Made by a program: the position numbers and the translations under genes. The notes under the pieces are model-generated. The model did no database searches. It was given only the letters and a program-made list of their open reading frames with translations, and was not told the origin of the DNA. A stretch of DNA of 64,000 nt from Paroedura picta (lineage: Eukaryota; Chordata; Lepidosauria; Squamata; Gekkonidae): positions 18,250,001-18,314,000 of the forward strand of contig NC_135379.1 in assembly GCF_049243985.1 (NCBI RefSeq), read 5' to 3'. Shown in pieces: positions 13,090 through 23,900 of the stretch. How positions within the stretch are numbered: position 1 is the first letter of the stretch; every line of letters begins with the position of its first letter.

Positions 13090-13347
13090 AGCTTGGTGTA
13101 GTGTTTAATTCTGGTGATCCGGGTTTGATTTCCCCTGCTCCTCCACATGCAGCCATCTGGGTGACCTTGGGCTCATCACAGCTCTGATGGTGCTGTTCTG
13201 ACTGAGTGGTAATATCAGGGCTCTCTCAGCCTCACCTCCCTCACAGGGTGTCTGTTGGGGGGAGAGGGAAGGGAAGGCAACTGTACCACTTTGAGACCCC
13301 TTTAGGGAGTGAAAAGTGGGGTATCAAATCCAACTCTTCTTCTCTCC
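13090..13347 (+). mobile_element. tRNA-derived SINE family A
   Basis: Head TTGGTGTAGTG, B box GGGTTTGATTTCCC, then the CTCACAGGGTGTCTGTTG body and an AACTCTTCTTCT tail. Confidence 0.8.
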
Positions 13348-13349
13348 AC

Positions 13350-15718
13350 CCCACCCCACCCCCACTTGCTGGCCAGCTAATAGATGGCAGAGAGGTAGGG
13401 CCTGGGAGTAGAGGACCCCTGTCCCCACCAAGGGATCTGGCATCCATAACTGGGGATCCAGAAAGAGGCTATGTATAAGCTCATGACCCACAGTGATTAT
13501 AAAACAGACATCCTGAATATCCTGCATTTTCAGTGTATACAACTGGACTTTGGCAACCTAAGGGTCAATCTTATGCTCTACACGAGATACATCAGATTGT
13601 GGGGGCAAGGGTTTAAAGCACTATTAAACTTGGTTCCAAGCAGAATGCTCTGCCTTGTCTCTGTTCCAAATACTAGTTGTAAGCTAGATCCAGTTTACAG
13701 CTTGGTCACTCTTTACATGCCTACAACCCATGTAAATCTAAGCAAAGTAAAGAATAATAGTGGTATCTCTTTTTATACTTAAGCTGCTCCAGTCTGCAAC
13801 TTGGCAGGTATTTGTCAAACTTGAGGAGACCCTGGCAGGGTTTAATGAAGCCAGCCTGAAGAGTGCCAACCTGGCTTCTGCTGACCACAGTCTCTTTGTG
13901 ATCACCCAAGGTTTTCCAATTCATTTTGGTTTTTCTGTATTCAGGGCCGTTCTATTCACCCTAGCAAACTATTGGATAATTGCTCCATTTGGCACATTTT
14001 TCCTGGACTGGTCTCTTGTTCCCAGATTAATTATTTTGTATTTCTACATCCTGAACTCCACTTCTTATATGCATACTATTTCCATGAGAAAAACACTCTT
14101 ATGACACATACAAATTATTGTCAATAACTCAGTATTTAGAATTAGTATTGCCTGGAAACATACTTATTACTGTTTCAACTTCATTTGCAAACCATTCATG
14201 TCAGAGCCATTAAAGGCCACACATGAACAGTGTTCTGACAGGGTACATGGGAGAGCCAGACTGATACAACCAGAGTTGCTGAACACTGATTATTGTCGGA
14301 CTCTGGCTGTATTTGTTACTATATAGGGATTTGCCACTCAAAATCTCTACAACTGCTTCAGAGGTCACTTGTGCTCTGCGTAGCCACAAAATGAAGCTAT
14401 TGACACACTCAAATTCTCACAGATTGGGCAAATTCTCAAGCTGTCTACCACATCAACAAGGTCAGCCACATCCTTTTTGTAGGCCTCTTCAAGTGACTGG
14501 GGAAAAGCCAGTGCACGTTGGCTTCACCCTACTGAGCACAGAGTCAATATGCACAGGAAGCATTCACAAGAAGGCCCCATCCACATCCCTTGGAACACTG
14601 GGGGGGGGGGAGAAGAATCCTTAACAAGACAGGGTCTACATGCATATACCTTCTCCATGTATATTGGACATGGAACAGGCAGTCACCACAGGTGGGTATG
14701 TAGCCAGTGGCCTCAAGCCCACTCCTTTATGCATTTAAAAATGTAATAGGTTGTATTATTTTACCCCTCAAAAAACTGAAAGGGATAAAACAATGTCCTA
14801 CATAGTGCGGGGGGTTGGACTAGATGACCCAGGTGATATCCTCCAACTCTGCTATTCTATGATCTTCTACTGCAAATGGGATCTTCCCATAGATTTAGAC
14901 ATTGGGATTCCAAAAAAAAAAAAAAAAAACAGTTAGGAAACTTGAGCCCAAAAGTATTTCTTGTTGGAAAAGGCAAAGTCTGGTGTACAAAGATGACAAG
15001 AAGAAGACCCTATGGGGGCAAGCAAGAAGATTAGATAGAACAGTGAGGTCAGCACTTTCTTTCCTGTTAAGCATCATTCCTTGTCAGTCTCCAGATTGGT
15101 ACTCTTGGGAAAGCTCCCCCCTTCTCCTTGGAAATGCCACACTCAGTATTACCCTCCTTCTCAGCTAGAGATACAGTTAGGGACCTGTCTCTGTCTTTCC
15201 TGCCAAGTATATTAATTCCTAAATAACCCTTTATCTACTCTTTAATCAAGCTGGGCACCGTTGCTGTGCTGATTACCCTGCCAACCTTTCTCGAAGGCAC
15301 CATGATAGGTCTATCGTCTTCCTCTGCATCCTGATCTATCAGCCAAGCGATTGGTCTTCCTGGGGCTTGTTAGCAAGAACAGATATAACCTCAGTTCCTT
15401 AGTGCCCATCAAACTGGACAATAAAATCACAACAGAATCAATAGGTACTCAACAAGAAGTATCTCAAGGAACGACACAGTTCACTTGTTTTTTAATCCTA
15501 CCTTCCCTCCAAGGAGCTCAAGACAGCTTAGTTGCTTGCCCCTTACAAAAACCATGTGTGGTGGATTAGGCTAGTGAGAGCAATTGGCCCAGCAGCTCAG
15601 GACAGCACATGTGCACACTTTTTTCCTTGCCCTGGTAGCCTCTCAACAAACTTGCACAGCAGTGGCTAGCCAAGATCCCCAGTGCCGATGTGCAAGTCTC
15701 CCCAGCTCAAGCCCAGCA
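13350..15718. other. Intergenic, mostly unique
   Basis: Apart from the CR1 scrap at 14808, I see no supported feature. Short frames here lack coding character. Confidence 0.55.
14808..14865 (+). mobile_element. CR1 LINE 3' scrap
   Basis: Contains GGGGGTTGGACTAGATGACC and ends with TATTCTATGATC. Only the last ~60 bp remain. Confidence 0.65.
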
Positions 15719-15726
15719 CTCTACAT

Positions 15727-16160
15727 TAGCGATCCCCAACCTGTGGGCCGTGGGCCACATGTGGTCCATCGACTAATTGGAGGTGGACTGCGAAGGACGC
15801 CTTCTTCCCCCCCTCCCGGCCCTTTACTTCATCCCCCCGGCCCTTTACAACACACTTCGGGTGTCATTGTCTCCCATCACTCCCAGATGGGACTATCTCG
15901 TTGCAGAGAAACAAGCTCAGGGTTCCCGTTGATTTGTCATTGTCATGAGTTAAAATTTCCATGAAAATAAAATGTTCCTTATGTTCATTGTTGTGGCGTG
16001 TCTGTATCTTATTTTGAAGGGATGTTTAAACATTACCATAGCGATCAGAGAGCGTTAGGGCAGTAGTTGAGAGTAGAGGAGTAAACTACCCCCCCACCCC
16101 ACCGGGCCTCAGTAAAAGGCGTTGAGTGGTCTCCGGTGATAAAAAGGTTGGGGACCACTG
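15727..16160. mobile_element. hAT-type nonautonomous DNA transposon, same family as 1167-1532
   Basis: Left end TAGCGATCCCCAACCT, right end AGGTTGGGGACCACTG. Flanks CTCTACAT and CTTTACAT form an 8-bp duplication with one mismatch. Confidence 0.8.
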
Positions 16161-16278
16161 CTTTACATCACATGTGGATCTCTGTCTCTCTACATGTGTG
16201 TTACACATATAAAAAACAAACATAAAGCCTGAGCAAAAACACTTTAAGCCATTCTAGAGAGAAACCTCTGTTGCTGCT

Positions 16279-16300
16279 ACCTCCTCCTCCTCCTCCTCCT
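16279..16300 (+). repeat. (CTC)n microsatellite
   Basis: About seven CTC units just after the 15.7-kb hAT copy. Confidence 0.8.
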
Positions 16301-16639
16301 TCTCTGCATGGCTTTCATTTAATTAACCTTTGCTTAGAACCGAGATTCTGCCTAGGAAGGCCACGTAAGCAGGTTCAAAGCAGCATCTAATGCACTTTCT
16401 CCATAAAACATTGATAAGAGTCAATATAAAATGGCGGCTAATGGACCCACACCAAATTGAAAGACACTAAGGATGCTACTCACTAAATAGCTCTTCACCT
16501 GGAAGAAGACAAATTGCAATCAGAACGGAAGTGCAGCACTGGCATCTTGTGTTAAATAAGCAGTACTGCTTTTAAACACAAAAGGTGTATTTAGAAAAAA
16601 AATATCTTAGCTGACAATCTGCTTCTGAGTCCTTCCAAG

Positions 16640-17040
16640 CACTGATTATAATCTTCAAAGCCCTTCATGGTCCAGGACCGTCCTCCTCTATGTTCCCAGG
16701 TGCCAGCTATGGTCCTCAGCCTGCCAATTACAGACTATTTCCCCACTTAAGGTAGTTCATCACTTGGAACCTGTGCCTTTTCCTTTGCTGTTCCCATTAG
16801 GTGGAGTAGGCTCCTTGAGGAGGTAAGAGGGTGCTATCTTTAGAAATTCCCAGGAGACACCCCTGCTGAAAGTTCATTTTATTTTTTAAACTGCAGGCAT
16901 CTTTGAGGGGAGGGGAGAAACAGGGGTGTCTGGAGTTTATTTAATTGGCTTAACATTGTAATTAAGAGACTTTGAGCCATGAAGAAAGGTGTGATATAAG
17001 AATTTCAATAACTAACCTGCACTGCAGTTCTTTCAATAAA
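16640..17040 (+). mobile_element. Degraded LINE 3' fragment, L2-like
   Basis: Reads IFKALHGPGP, a short L2-type motif, and ends near a TCAATAAAGTTGTGGCC terminus. Family placement is uncertain. Confidence 0.4.
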
Positions 17041-17139
17041 GTTGTGGCCTTGTTAAATCAAGATTGCATCACATGATCCTTTTCAGGGTCCTGAGCAGTA
17101 GCAAGTCCTTTTGGGTTACCAGCTTTGATTTAGACAGTC

Positions 17140-17285
17140 CTGGAGATTTGGGTATAGAGCCTGGGGTGGGTTTGGAGAAAGGAAGAACTGCAGTGGGGTA
17201 TCATCCCATGGTAGCCATTTTCTGTAGTCTGCAAATCAATTATAATTCTGAGTGACCTCCACACCATATCTGGAGACTGAGAACT
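17140..17285 (+). repeat. Unclassified squamate interspersed repeat (family C)
   Basis: Shows GAGCCTGGGGTGGGTTTGG, then GGTAGCCATTTTCT; the same order of blocks as at 18885-19075. Confidence 0.55.
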
Positions 17286-17606
17286 GTATAAGTGTTCCAT
17301 ATCAGAAATAAAACATTTCAAGCCAAAGAGGGATTAAAATCTAATGAAATTAAAACAGAGAGCATAGAAAGAAGACAGCTGAATATACCGGGAATGGTTC
17401 CTTGTGTTGCAAAGTTTATTCCAAACATTCCTGGTAGTCAGGAGACCGGCGTGCTGAGTTTTCCTGGATGTAAATCTATGAATTAACACAACCATTTGAA
17501 AGCAACTGACTCAGGAGATGCCAGTTTTTCAGGATTAATGGTTATATTGTTTTTAGAAAGCTCCACCTATTGCAGGTGACTCCAAAACACTGCTCTGAAC
17601 AGAGTG

Positions 17607-17722
17607 GCTCAGGCTAGCCCAATCTCAACAGATGCTGGAAGTTAAGGAGTTCGCGTTTGGATGGGAAACCATATGTCAGAAACTAAGTGGGGTTGGCCCT
17701 CTTCAGCCTTTGGACAGGCAAC
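17607..17722 (+). mobile_element. 5S rRNA-derived SINE fragment
   Basis: GGCTAGCCCAATCTCAACAG, then TTTGGATGGGAAACCA, resemble the 5S rRNA-like head of a reptile SINE. Tail missing. Confidence 0.6.
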
Positions 17723-18884
17723 CCCCCTACAAAATGTCTTTTTTCCCCCAAGTGTGAGTGCTTTGCCATTCTAAAACAGGCACATCATGCAGCAGAAGCA
17801 AGATTCATGGTTGATCATCCCTGTACCCTTGATAATTGATCATTTAGGGGTGGCTCACACGCCATTTTTTCTCTCTTACCAATATCAGAATGGAAAATGA
17901 AGGTACTTCAAACAGCTCCTGAAAAGGACAGACTTTTGAAAATCGTTTATAAACCATTCTATTTTGCATAGATAGAGAGAAGAATGGAAGTTTTGAAAGA
18001 TGTCTTTAGTTATTGCAATTATAAAACTGGGACAGACACAGTGTACTTATTGGTGTTTTTTTATTTGGGGGGGGAATAGAATCAAGCATTACAAAACCAG
18101 GAGAGGGGGAATAGAATATATTAGAGTCATCAGGGATTTGAGCTATGTAACAGGCTCAAAAAGCTGTTTATTGGCCAAATATGTGTTGGATCTGAAAACC
18201 TAGTAAAAGTCATGCACCAGATGGCAAGCCTTGAGAAACAAAAAACCAAACTAGCCAGTTACTATATCTCAAGATGATGTGTGAAATATGCAAAAGACTG
18301 ATCATGCAGTTGTCAAGAGAAACAAAATATCAACAAGCGATGGAATAGTTCAGGCTGCAGCTGCATTGGCATAAAAATGCTGGGCTTCCAAAATGTTCTG
18401 AGTGATTGTCTTCTTTACAAAAGTTTCCAGGGCTTTAGAAACCCTCCATTGTTTCAGGCTTTCGCAGCTTTCAGTACTTTCTGTTTATTTGTATTGCATT
18501 TCTTCTCTATGGGACCCATCCGAAACAGGTCTGCTCAAAACTATCTCCCCAAACAAAATATGTGTTCACAGAAAAGCATCTTTATGGTTGCATTTTAAAT
18601 TACTGATGTGTTCTGATTGATTAAACCGGGAGGCAAAAACCCAATAATGCTATGATGGTGTATGTAAAGATATGTTGAGTATCAATATTCATTTTGTGAG
18701 TTGTTGTAACGATATAAAGAATCCCATGGACAAAACACTGTTTCAAAAGCATCCTAATTAAAAAAGATTAACTTTAATATAAATTCACATATGCATCTAT
18801 TGCAAATATGTATGGTTGCACGAGGATCCTATTAATAGTGGTTTTATACACATAATCCACATTGCTAAAACATCTCAAATTAAT

Positions 18885-19075
18885 ACTGTTTTTAGGGGGA
18901 GAGCCTGGGAAAGGTGGGCTTTAGGTAAGGTAGGGACCTCCATGGGGTATAATGTCACAGAGTCCAGCCTTCAAAGTAGCCATCTTCTCCAGGGGAATTA
19001 ATATCTTTCATCTAGAGATCAGTTGTAATTTTGGGAGATCTCCAAGCCCCACCAAGAAGTTGGCAACTCTAATTC
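18885..19075 (+). repeat. Unclassified interspersed repeat, family C
   Basis: GAGAGCCTGGGAAAGGTGGG, GGGGTATAATGTCACAGAGT, then TTGGGAGATCTCCAAGCCCC and GTTGGCAACTCT. Confidence 0.6.
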
Positions 19076-19097
19076 TTAATGTATCAGCTGCAGTAGC

Positions 19098-19312
19098 AGT
19101 AGTTGAAGAAGAAGAGCTGGGGTTTTGTACCCTGCTTTTTACTACGTGAAGGAAGTTTCAAAGCAGTTCACAATTACTTTATGAGATAGGTGAGGTTGAG
19201 AGAACTACGACTGGTCCAAGGTCACCCAGCATGTGAATGAGCGGGGAATCAGACCCTGTTCTCCAGATTAGAGGATGCTGTTCTTAACCAGGACACCAAA
19301 CTGGCTCTCTTA
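19098..19312 (-). mobile_element. tRNA-derived SINE family A, diverged
   Basis: Antisense copy from GAAGAAGAAGAGCTGGGG to CACCAAACTGGCTC. Older than the other copies. Confidence 0.7.
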
Positions 19313-19327
19313 GCCTACACAGGTGGG

Positions 19328-19790
19328 GTAGATTTAGATGGGTAACCCTGTTGGTCTGAAACAGAAGAACAAAGTTTGAGTCCAGTGGCACCTGTAAGAC
19401 CATCAAAGTTTGATTCATGTGCATGCAGATTTCCTTAGTCAATGAAATAGGAATTACCAGGCCAAACATACAAGTCCAATTTTTACATATTTACATATTT
19501 ATTTCCATCACTGTTTCCCCCTGCAAAATGTTTTTATCCAAATAAATGATAATTTTATAAAATTAGCTCATTATTCCTGTATTGTCCTTGAATCTGTTTT
19601 TCATTATAATTTACTGCTCATTGACCTTTATGTCTGGCCTTGTAATTGTAATTCCTGTTTCATCATATTTGAGAAATTGTGGATGCGCATGAAAGCTCAC
19701 ACCTTGAATCAAACTCTGGTAGCCTTAAAGATGCCACTGGACTCAAAATTTGTTCAGCTGCTTCAGACCAACACAGCTCCCCACCCGAAG
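19328..19790. repeat. Inverted pair of an amniote interspersed repeat
   Basis: Left arm 19341-19450 (CCTGTTGGTCTGAAACAG, then GAGTCCAGTGGCACCT) and right arm 19685-19790 are reverse complements with divergence, around an AT-rich 230-bp centre. Either one element with long inverted ends or two opposed insertions. Confidence 0.6.
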
Positions 19791-20866
19791 CAGTAGGATA
19801 TACCAGTTAGGATAGATTTCAGAGGTTTTTGAACACTAATACTGAGTTCTGTCATTATTATTATTACTATTATTAGTTCTACTAACGCGAAGCATTATTT
19901 TACGACGTCAGCAGCCGCAAACATCACACCCAGTCTATGCCTTATCTTATTTATGTTTTTTCCGTGAGTTCCTGTGAGTTCCCACCACGCACACCCACAC
20001 TCCTAATCCAAACCGGAAGACACGCCCGTTCGAATCCTTTTTCTGCCCCTTAAACACGCCTCTTTCACCCCACCGCTTTGTATCGAACAAATGCAGCCTA
20101 CTTGTTCCGAGCCCTTCTCCACCTTCCTCCACCGATTGGCTCGCCGACATGCTCGTCAAGCGCCACGGGTTGCCCAATCAGAATCAGCCCGGCCGTATCG
20201 CTGATTGGTGTGTCGCCTCTTCCCGGCCCCTCTCCCCGCCACTAGTATCTTCTACTCCGGGCCCAGAAAGGGCAGGTCTCCCTAACGTCAAGGGCGATCC
20301 CTGATTAGACCAGACGCCTGCCTGTCAGCCGCCTGGCCCAATCAAAACCATTTGTAGTGTCTCTTTCCCCCCCCCCTCACCCACACATCCATTCAGTCTT
20401 ACTACAGAGACTGAGGCAGGGAGTGAGGCGAGCGCGGAGAGCCGGGTCAGTATCGCCGAATCATGCCAGTAAACAGCCGGGCGGGGGGGCCCCTTGGCAT
20501 GAGGGGAGCCAGGAAAGCCCCGGGGGGCTGATGGGGAGGGATCTCCCCCGAGGTTTAAATTAATATTATTAAATCTAATAATGGCTCAGGAGTTAATGGT
20601 TTGTCATTAGTGTGAGGCGCCGCCCGTTCGGGATGGGGGTTTTAATGGGCTCCCGCGTGAGGGGCGGCCTCCTTCCCTCCCTGCGGGGCTGACGGAGCCT
20701 CTTGTTTCCTCCAGGCCTGCTGGGACCGCCTCGCCCCTCCGCCCCCCGCCCATGTTCCGGGACCGCCGCGGGCTGGCAGCCGCCCCTCCGCCGCCGCCGT
20801 TGCCTCGCCTTCCTGCCGCAGCCGACCGGCCGGAGAGCCGCCACCGCCGTTGCCTTCGCTTCCGCC

Positions 20867-20963
20867 ATGGCTGAGCTGGGGCAGGAGATCGTCCACCTGG
20901 TGTGGGGCAACAAGCCCGGCGCTCAGGGCCTGGCCGATACCATCTTCTGTCGCTGGGCACAAG
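20867..20963 (+). CDS. MINDY3: MINDY3 coding exon 1
   Basis: Encodes the N-terminus MAELGQEIVHLVWG through DTIFCRWAQ and ends one base into the next codon. The donor is CAAG|GTATCT. A (CTC)n run starts a few bases into intron 1. The 7.7-kb intron that follows is the longest in the gene. Confidence 0.95.
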
Positions 20964-23900
20964 GTATCTGCTCCTCCTCCTCCTCCTCCTCCTGGCCAGC
21001 CACATCTGTGCCAGGCCTGCCTTTGCTTCGCCGATTCCTCCCTCCCGCCCCTTGCCCGAGATGATTGTCGCACGGTCCTGTCCCTGGGCCTGCAACTTTG
21101 GGAAAAGCCCCTTCGTGAATGCCACTTTTGCAAAGGCTGGAGTAATAAGGCATGCATTTAGTTGAAGATCTGGGGCTGAACGTTGGTCCATCCCAATGCG
21201 TCTTGTCTGCTCTGACTGGCAGCTGCTCTCCAGAGATAGGGTAGGACTCTTTCCCTGACATGTAGTACGTGAGATGCTGGGGATTGGACCTGGACCTTCT
21301 GCACCCCCAGCAGGTGGTCTGATACTGAGACGTGATGCTCCCATATTGCACTCTTATTCTGTTCTTCCACCATGATACTTGGATGGTTCTGCAGGGTTTG
21401 TAAAATGGAGCTGTTCCACCAGGCCTATGGTTCAGGCCCAATAAATCATAGAGTCATCGAAACATAATAATAAATAAACAGCAATGAATAAAACTGACCT
21501 CACTATTGTTTATCTATCTGAGGATATCTCTTCCCTCTCCCCCTCCTGCTGCTGAAAGATTAGAAATAGGCATCGAAGGGCAGAACTGTTTTAGTTAAGA
21601 TTTTAATTATTCTAGATTATTATGTTTTTGTGCTTTTAGATATTTTTATCCTGTCGGATTGATGTGACCCGGGTCATGACATGACATGGAGGCATACCAC
21701 CTCTGAATGTCTCTTGCTTTGAAAACCCATAAGTCAGCTGTGACTTGACAGCTTGGCCACACCACTACAGCCACCAATTTAAAATAAAAAGCATGTTTAT
21801 GAATAATAAATGTAGACATTTTACAAGTGAAGATGGCTTTTCTGATTTAAAAGTTTATATGCTGTGTTCTGGGAAGAAGGAACTTATGCTCATGTCCTGG
21901 GTAGTGATTCTCAAAATGTAAAACAGAAGCAGCCAATGATTTTCTTGATGCTATGTAAATCAAATCTCTATAAATTGAACAAGGTTTTTGCAAGGGCAAA
22001 AAAATGGAGTCCCTATAAAGTGAAATTTTGTGTTGGCCCCTATGACAAATCCTGTGGTTTCTCTTCCGTGTGTTATTCCATTCAGATTATGCCCTTCGGC
22101 ATTGTTTGCAGCCATCCAGCAAATAGGAAGTGCTACCCTTCTGCAGTTCTATATTAATTTACACCAGTAGATAAGTTTAAGTTAGCCCTAAATGCAATTA
22201 GTGTTGCAAGCTCAGTCATCAATGACATCTGAACATAGTAACAATATTAAACCACTTTCAAAAGGACTGCATAAAATCACTATCAACCACACCTTTGTAA
22301 ATCCCTGACCTTTCTAAAAGGAAAATCACCGGTAATGTTGTCACTGCTGGTCTGATGGATCTTCCATTCCTTGTACATGCAGAAAGCTATCATGCATGGC
22401 AGTCACCATTAGCAAAAAAAACTGTATTGCAGTGGGAGAGTAACTACAAAGAGGGCACAAGGATACGTTCAAGAATGCTGCCTTGGTGTGCAATAGATGC
22501 AGATTCATTTCCTGCTCTTCATGGGTGCTACAACTCTTAGTGCCAAACTGGTCATTGCTGATGTATTTGAGATGTAGCAAAGCATGCATTTTTGGTTTTG
22601 ATTAGAGCAGTAAGGCTCAATTTAAAAAAAAAACCTGGAGATTTTTTTTTGGGGGGGGGGGTTATTCTCTCTTTTTTTCCTGAGGCCTTTTCTCCCCATA
22701 ATTTTTCCAGTGGCAAAATTGAAAGTTTTGAGTAGTGAAAAAAAATTCCTATGAAATATCTTCTTTTAGAATGACTGAAAAGACAAGGTCAGCATGCTGT
22801 AGACATATCCAGCTCTGAAATCCAAGATGCATTCCTGCATTTAAAAGGATACCTAATATTCATGAAGGAAGCACACAGGGCTCTTGTTGTTTTTCAGCTT
22901 GCATCTCTTCTGTTGTCTTGTTGTCATGGCTTGTGGCACCTTTTGCTTCTTCCTTGAGCCACTGTCACACATATGCTGACCACCTAGGTAAAAAGTCTGC
23001 AGGAGAGAGAAAAAAGATTCATTTTAAATTCTATAAAATGTCAGTTATTGCAATTTTATATGCTGATTAAGTTATAAATTATATGTGTTATGATGTTAAA
23101 GCAACATAAATGAATTAAAGTTTGATAGTTTGTTCACTATTACATATATTTCAGTTTCCCCCAAAATTACTGCTTTTCTCATTGACCTCAAAATTCCTGG
23201 AAGTTTGGCATCTCTTGTTCTGATCTATTACTGACCATTTGGAAAATGATGTTTATATCCACATGTATGGTAACTGTGGGGAATCTGAGGACATAAGTGT
23301 TACACAGCTGCTTTTAAATTTATGTCTTTGGGACCTGGCTTCTATGTTTGTGCATTTGTGCCCTTTTTGTAGCTTGTCTCCACCATTGTTACTCCTGTTG
23401 CCATAGTGTTGTTTTTTCATTAATACCCACTGTGTTATGTAGGTGTGAATTTGTGATGGTGTGAATGTTGTGATGGTATATGCTTCATTCAATTGGAGGC
23501 TGGTAATATGTGATCCTTGGTTATGCCTGCTGTATTACTATTCATTTGTGCTGTGTGCTTCCTCTGAGTTTTGTTTGTGTTGTCCCTCTTATACCTTAAA
23601 CCAGGTGTAGTCAACCTGTGATCCCCCAGACGTCCTTGGACACTGGCAGGGGCTCATGGCAAACACTGGCAGGGGCTCATGGCAATTGTAGTCTGTGGAC
23701 ATCTGGAGGACCACCGATTGACTACCCCTGCCTTAATCCATTTTGTGACTGCTTGTAGGGAGTAATAGGCTGGGGTACTCTGCTTTGTGAATCTGAATGA
23801 GGGCTGAATGTCTGTGACCAATTATGCACGGGGCCAATTATGCACCCTGCCGCCGCCATCCCAGGCCTGGCCCAGCACAGCGCCCCGGAAGACCCGTGAC

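Larger units (their letters stand above)
19990..21060 (+). promoter_or_regulatory. MINDY3: MINDY3 CpG-island promoter with CCAAT boxes
   Basis: A GC- and CpG-rich stretch surrounds MINDY3 exon 1, in contrast to AT-rich flanks. CCAAT boxes, which suit NF-Y, lie at 20174-20178 and 20338-20342 on the plus strand and as ATTGG at 20135-20139 and 20214-20218. I see no TATA box, which fits a housekeeping gene with dispersed start sites. Transcription probably starts in the 20380-20480 region, but this cannot be fixed from sequence. An intron in the 5'UTR is not excluded. Confidence 0.75.

Noticed and set aside
20607-21344. 245-codon minus-strand frame over MINDY3 exon 1
   Set aside because: Antisense of a CpG island and of a SINE; composition is GC-driven and has no family similarity.
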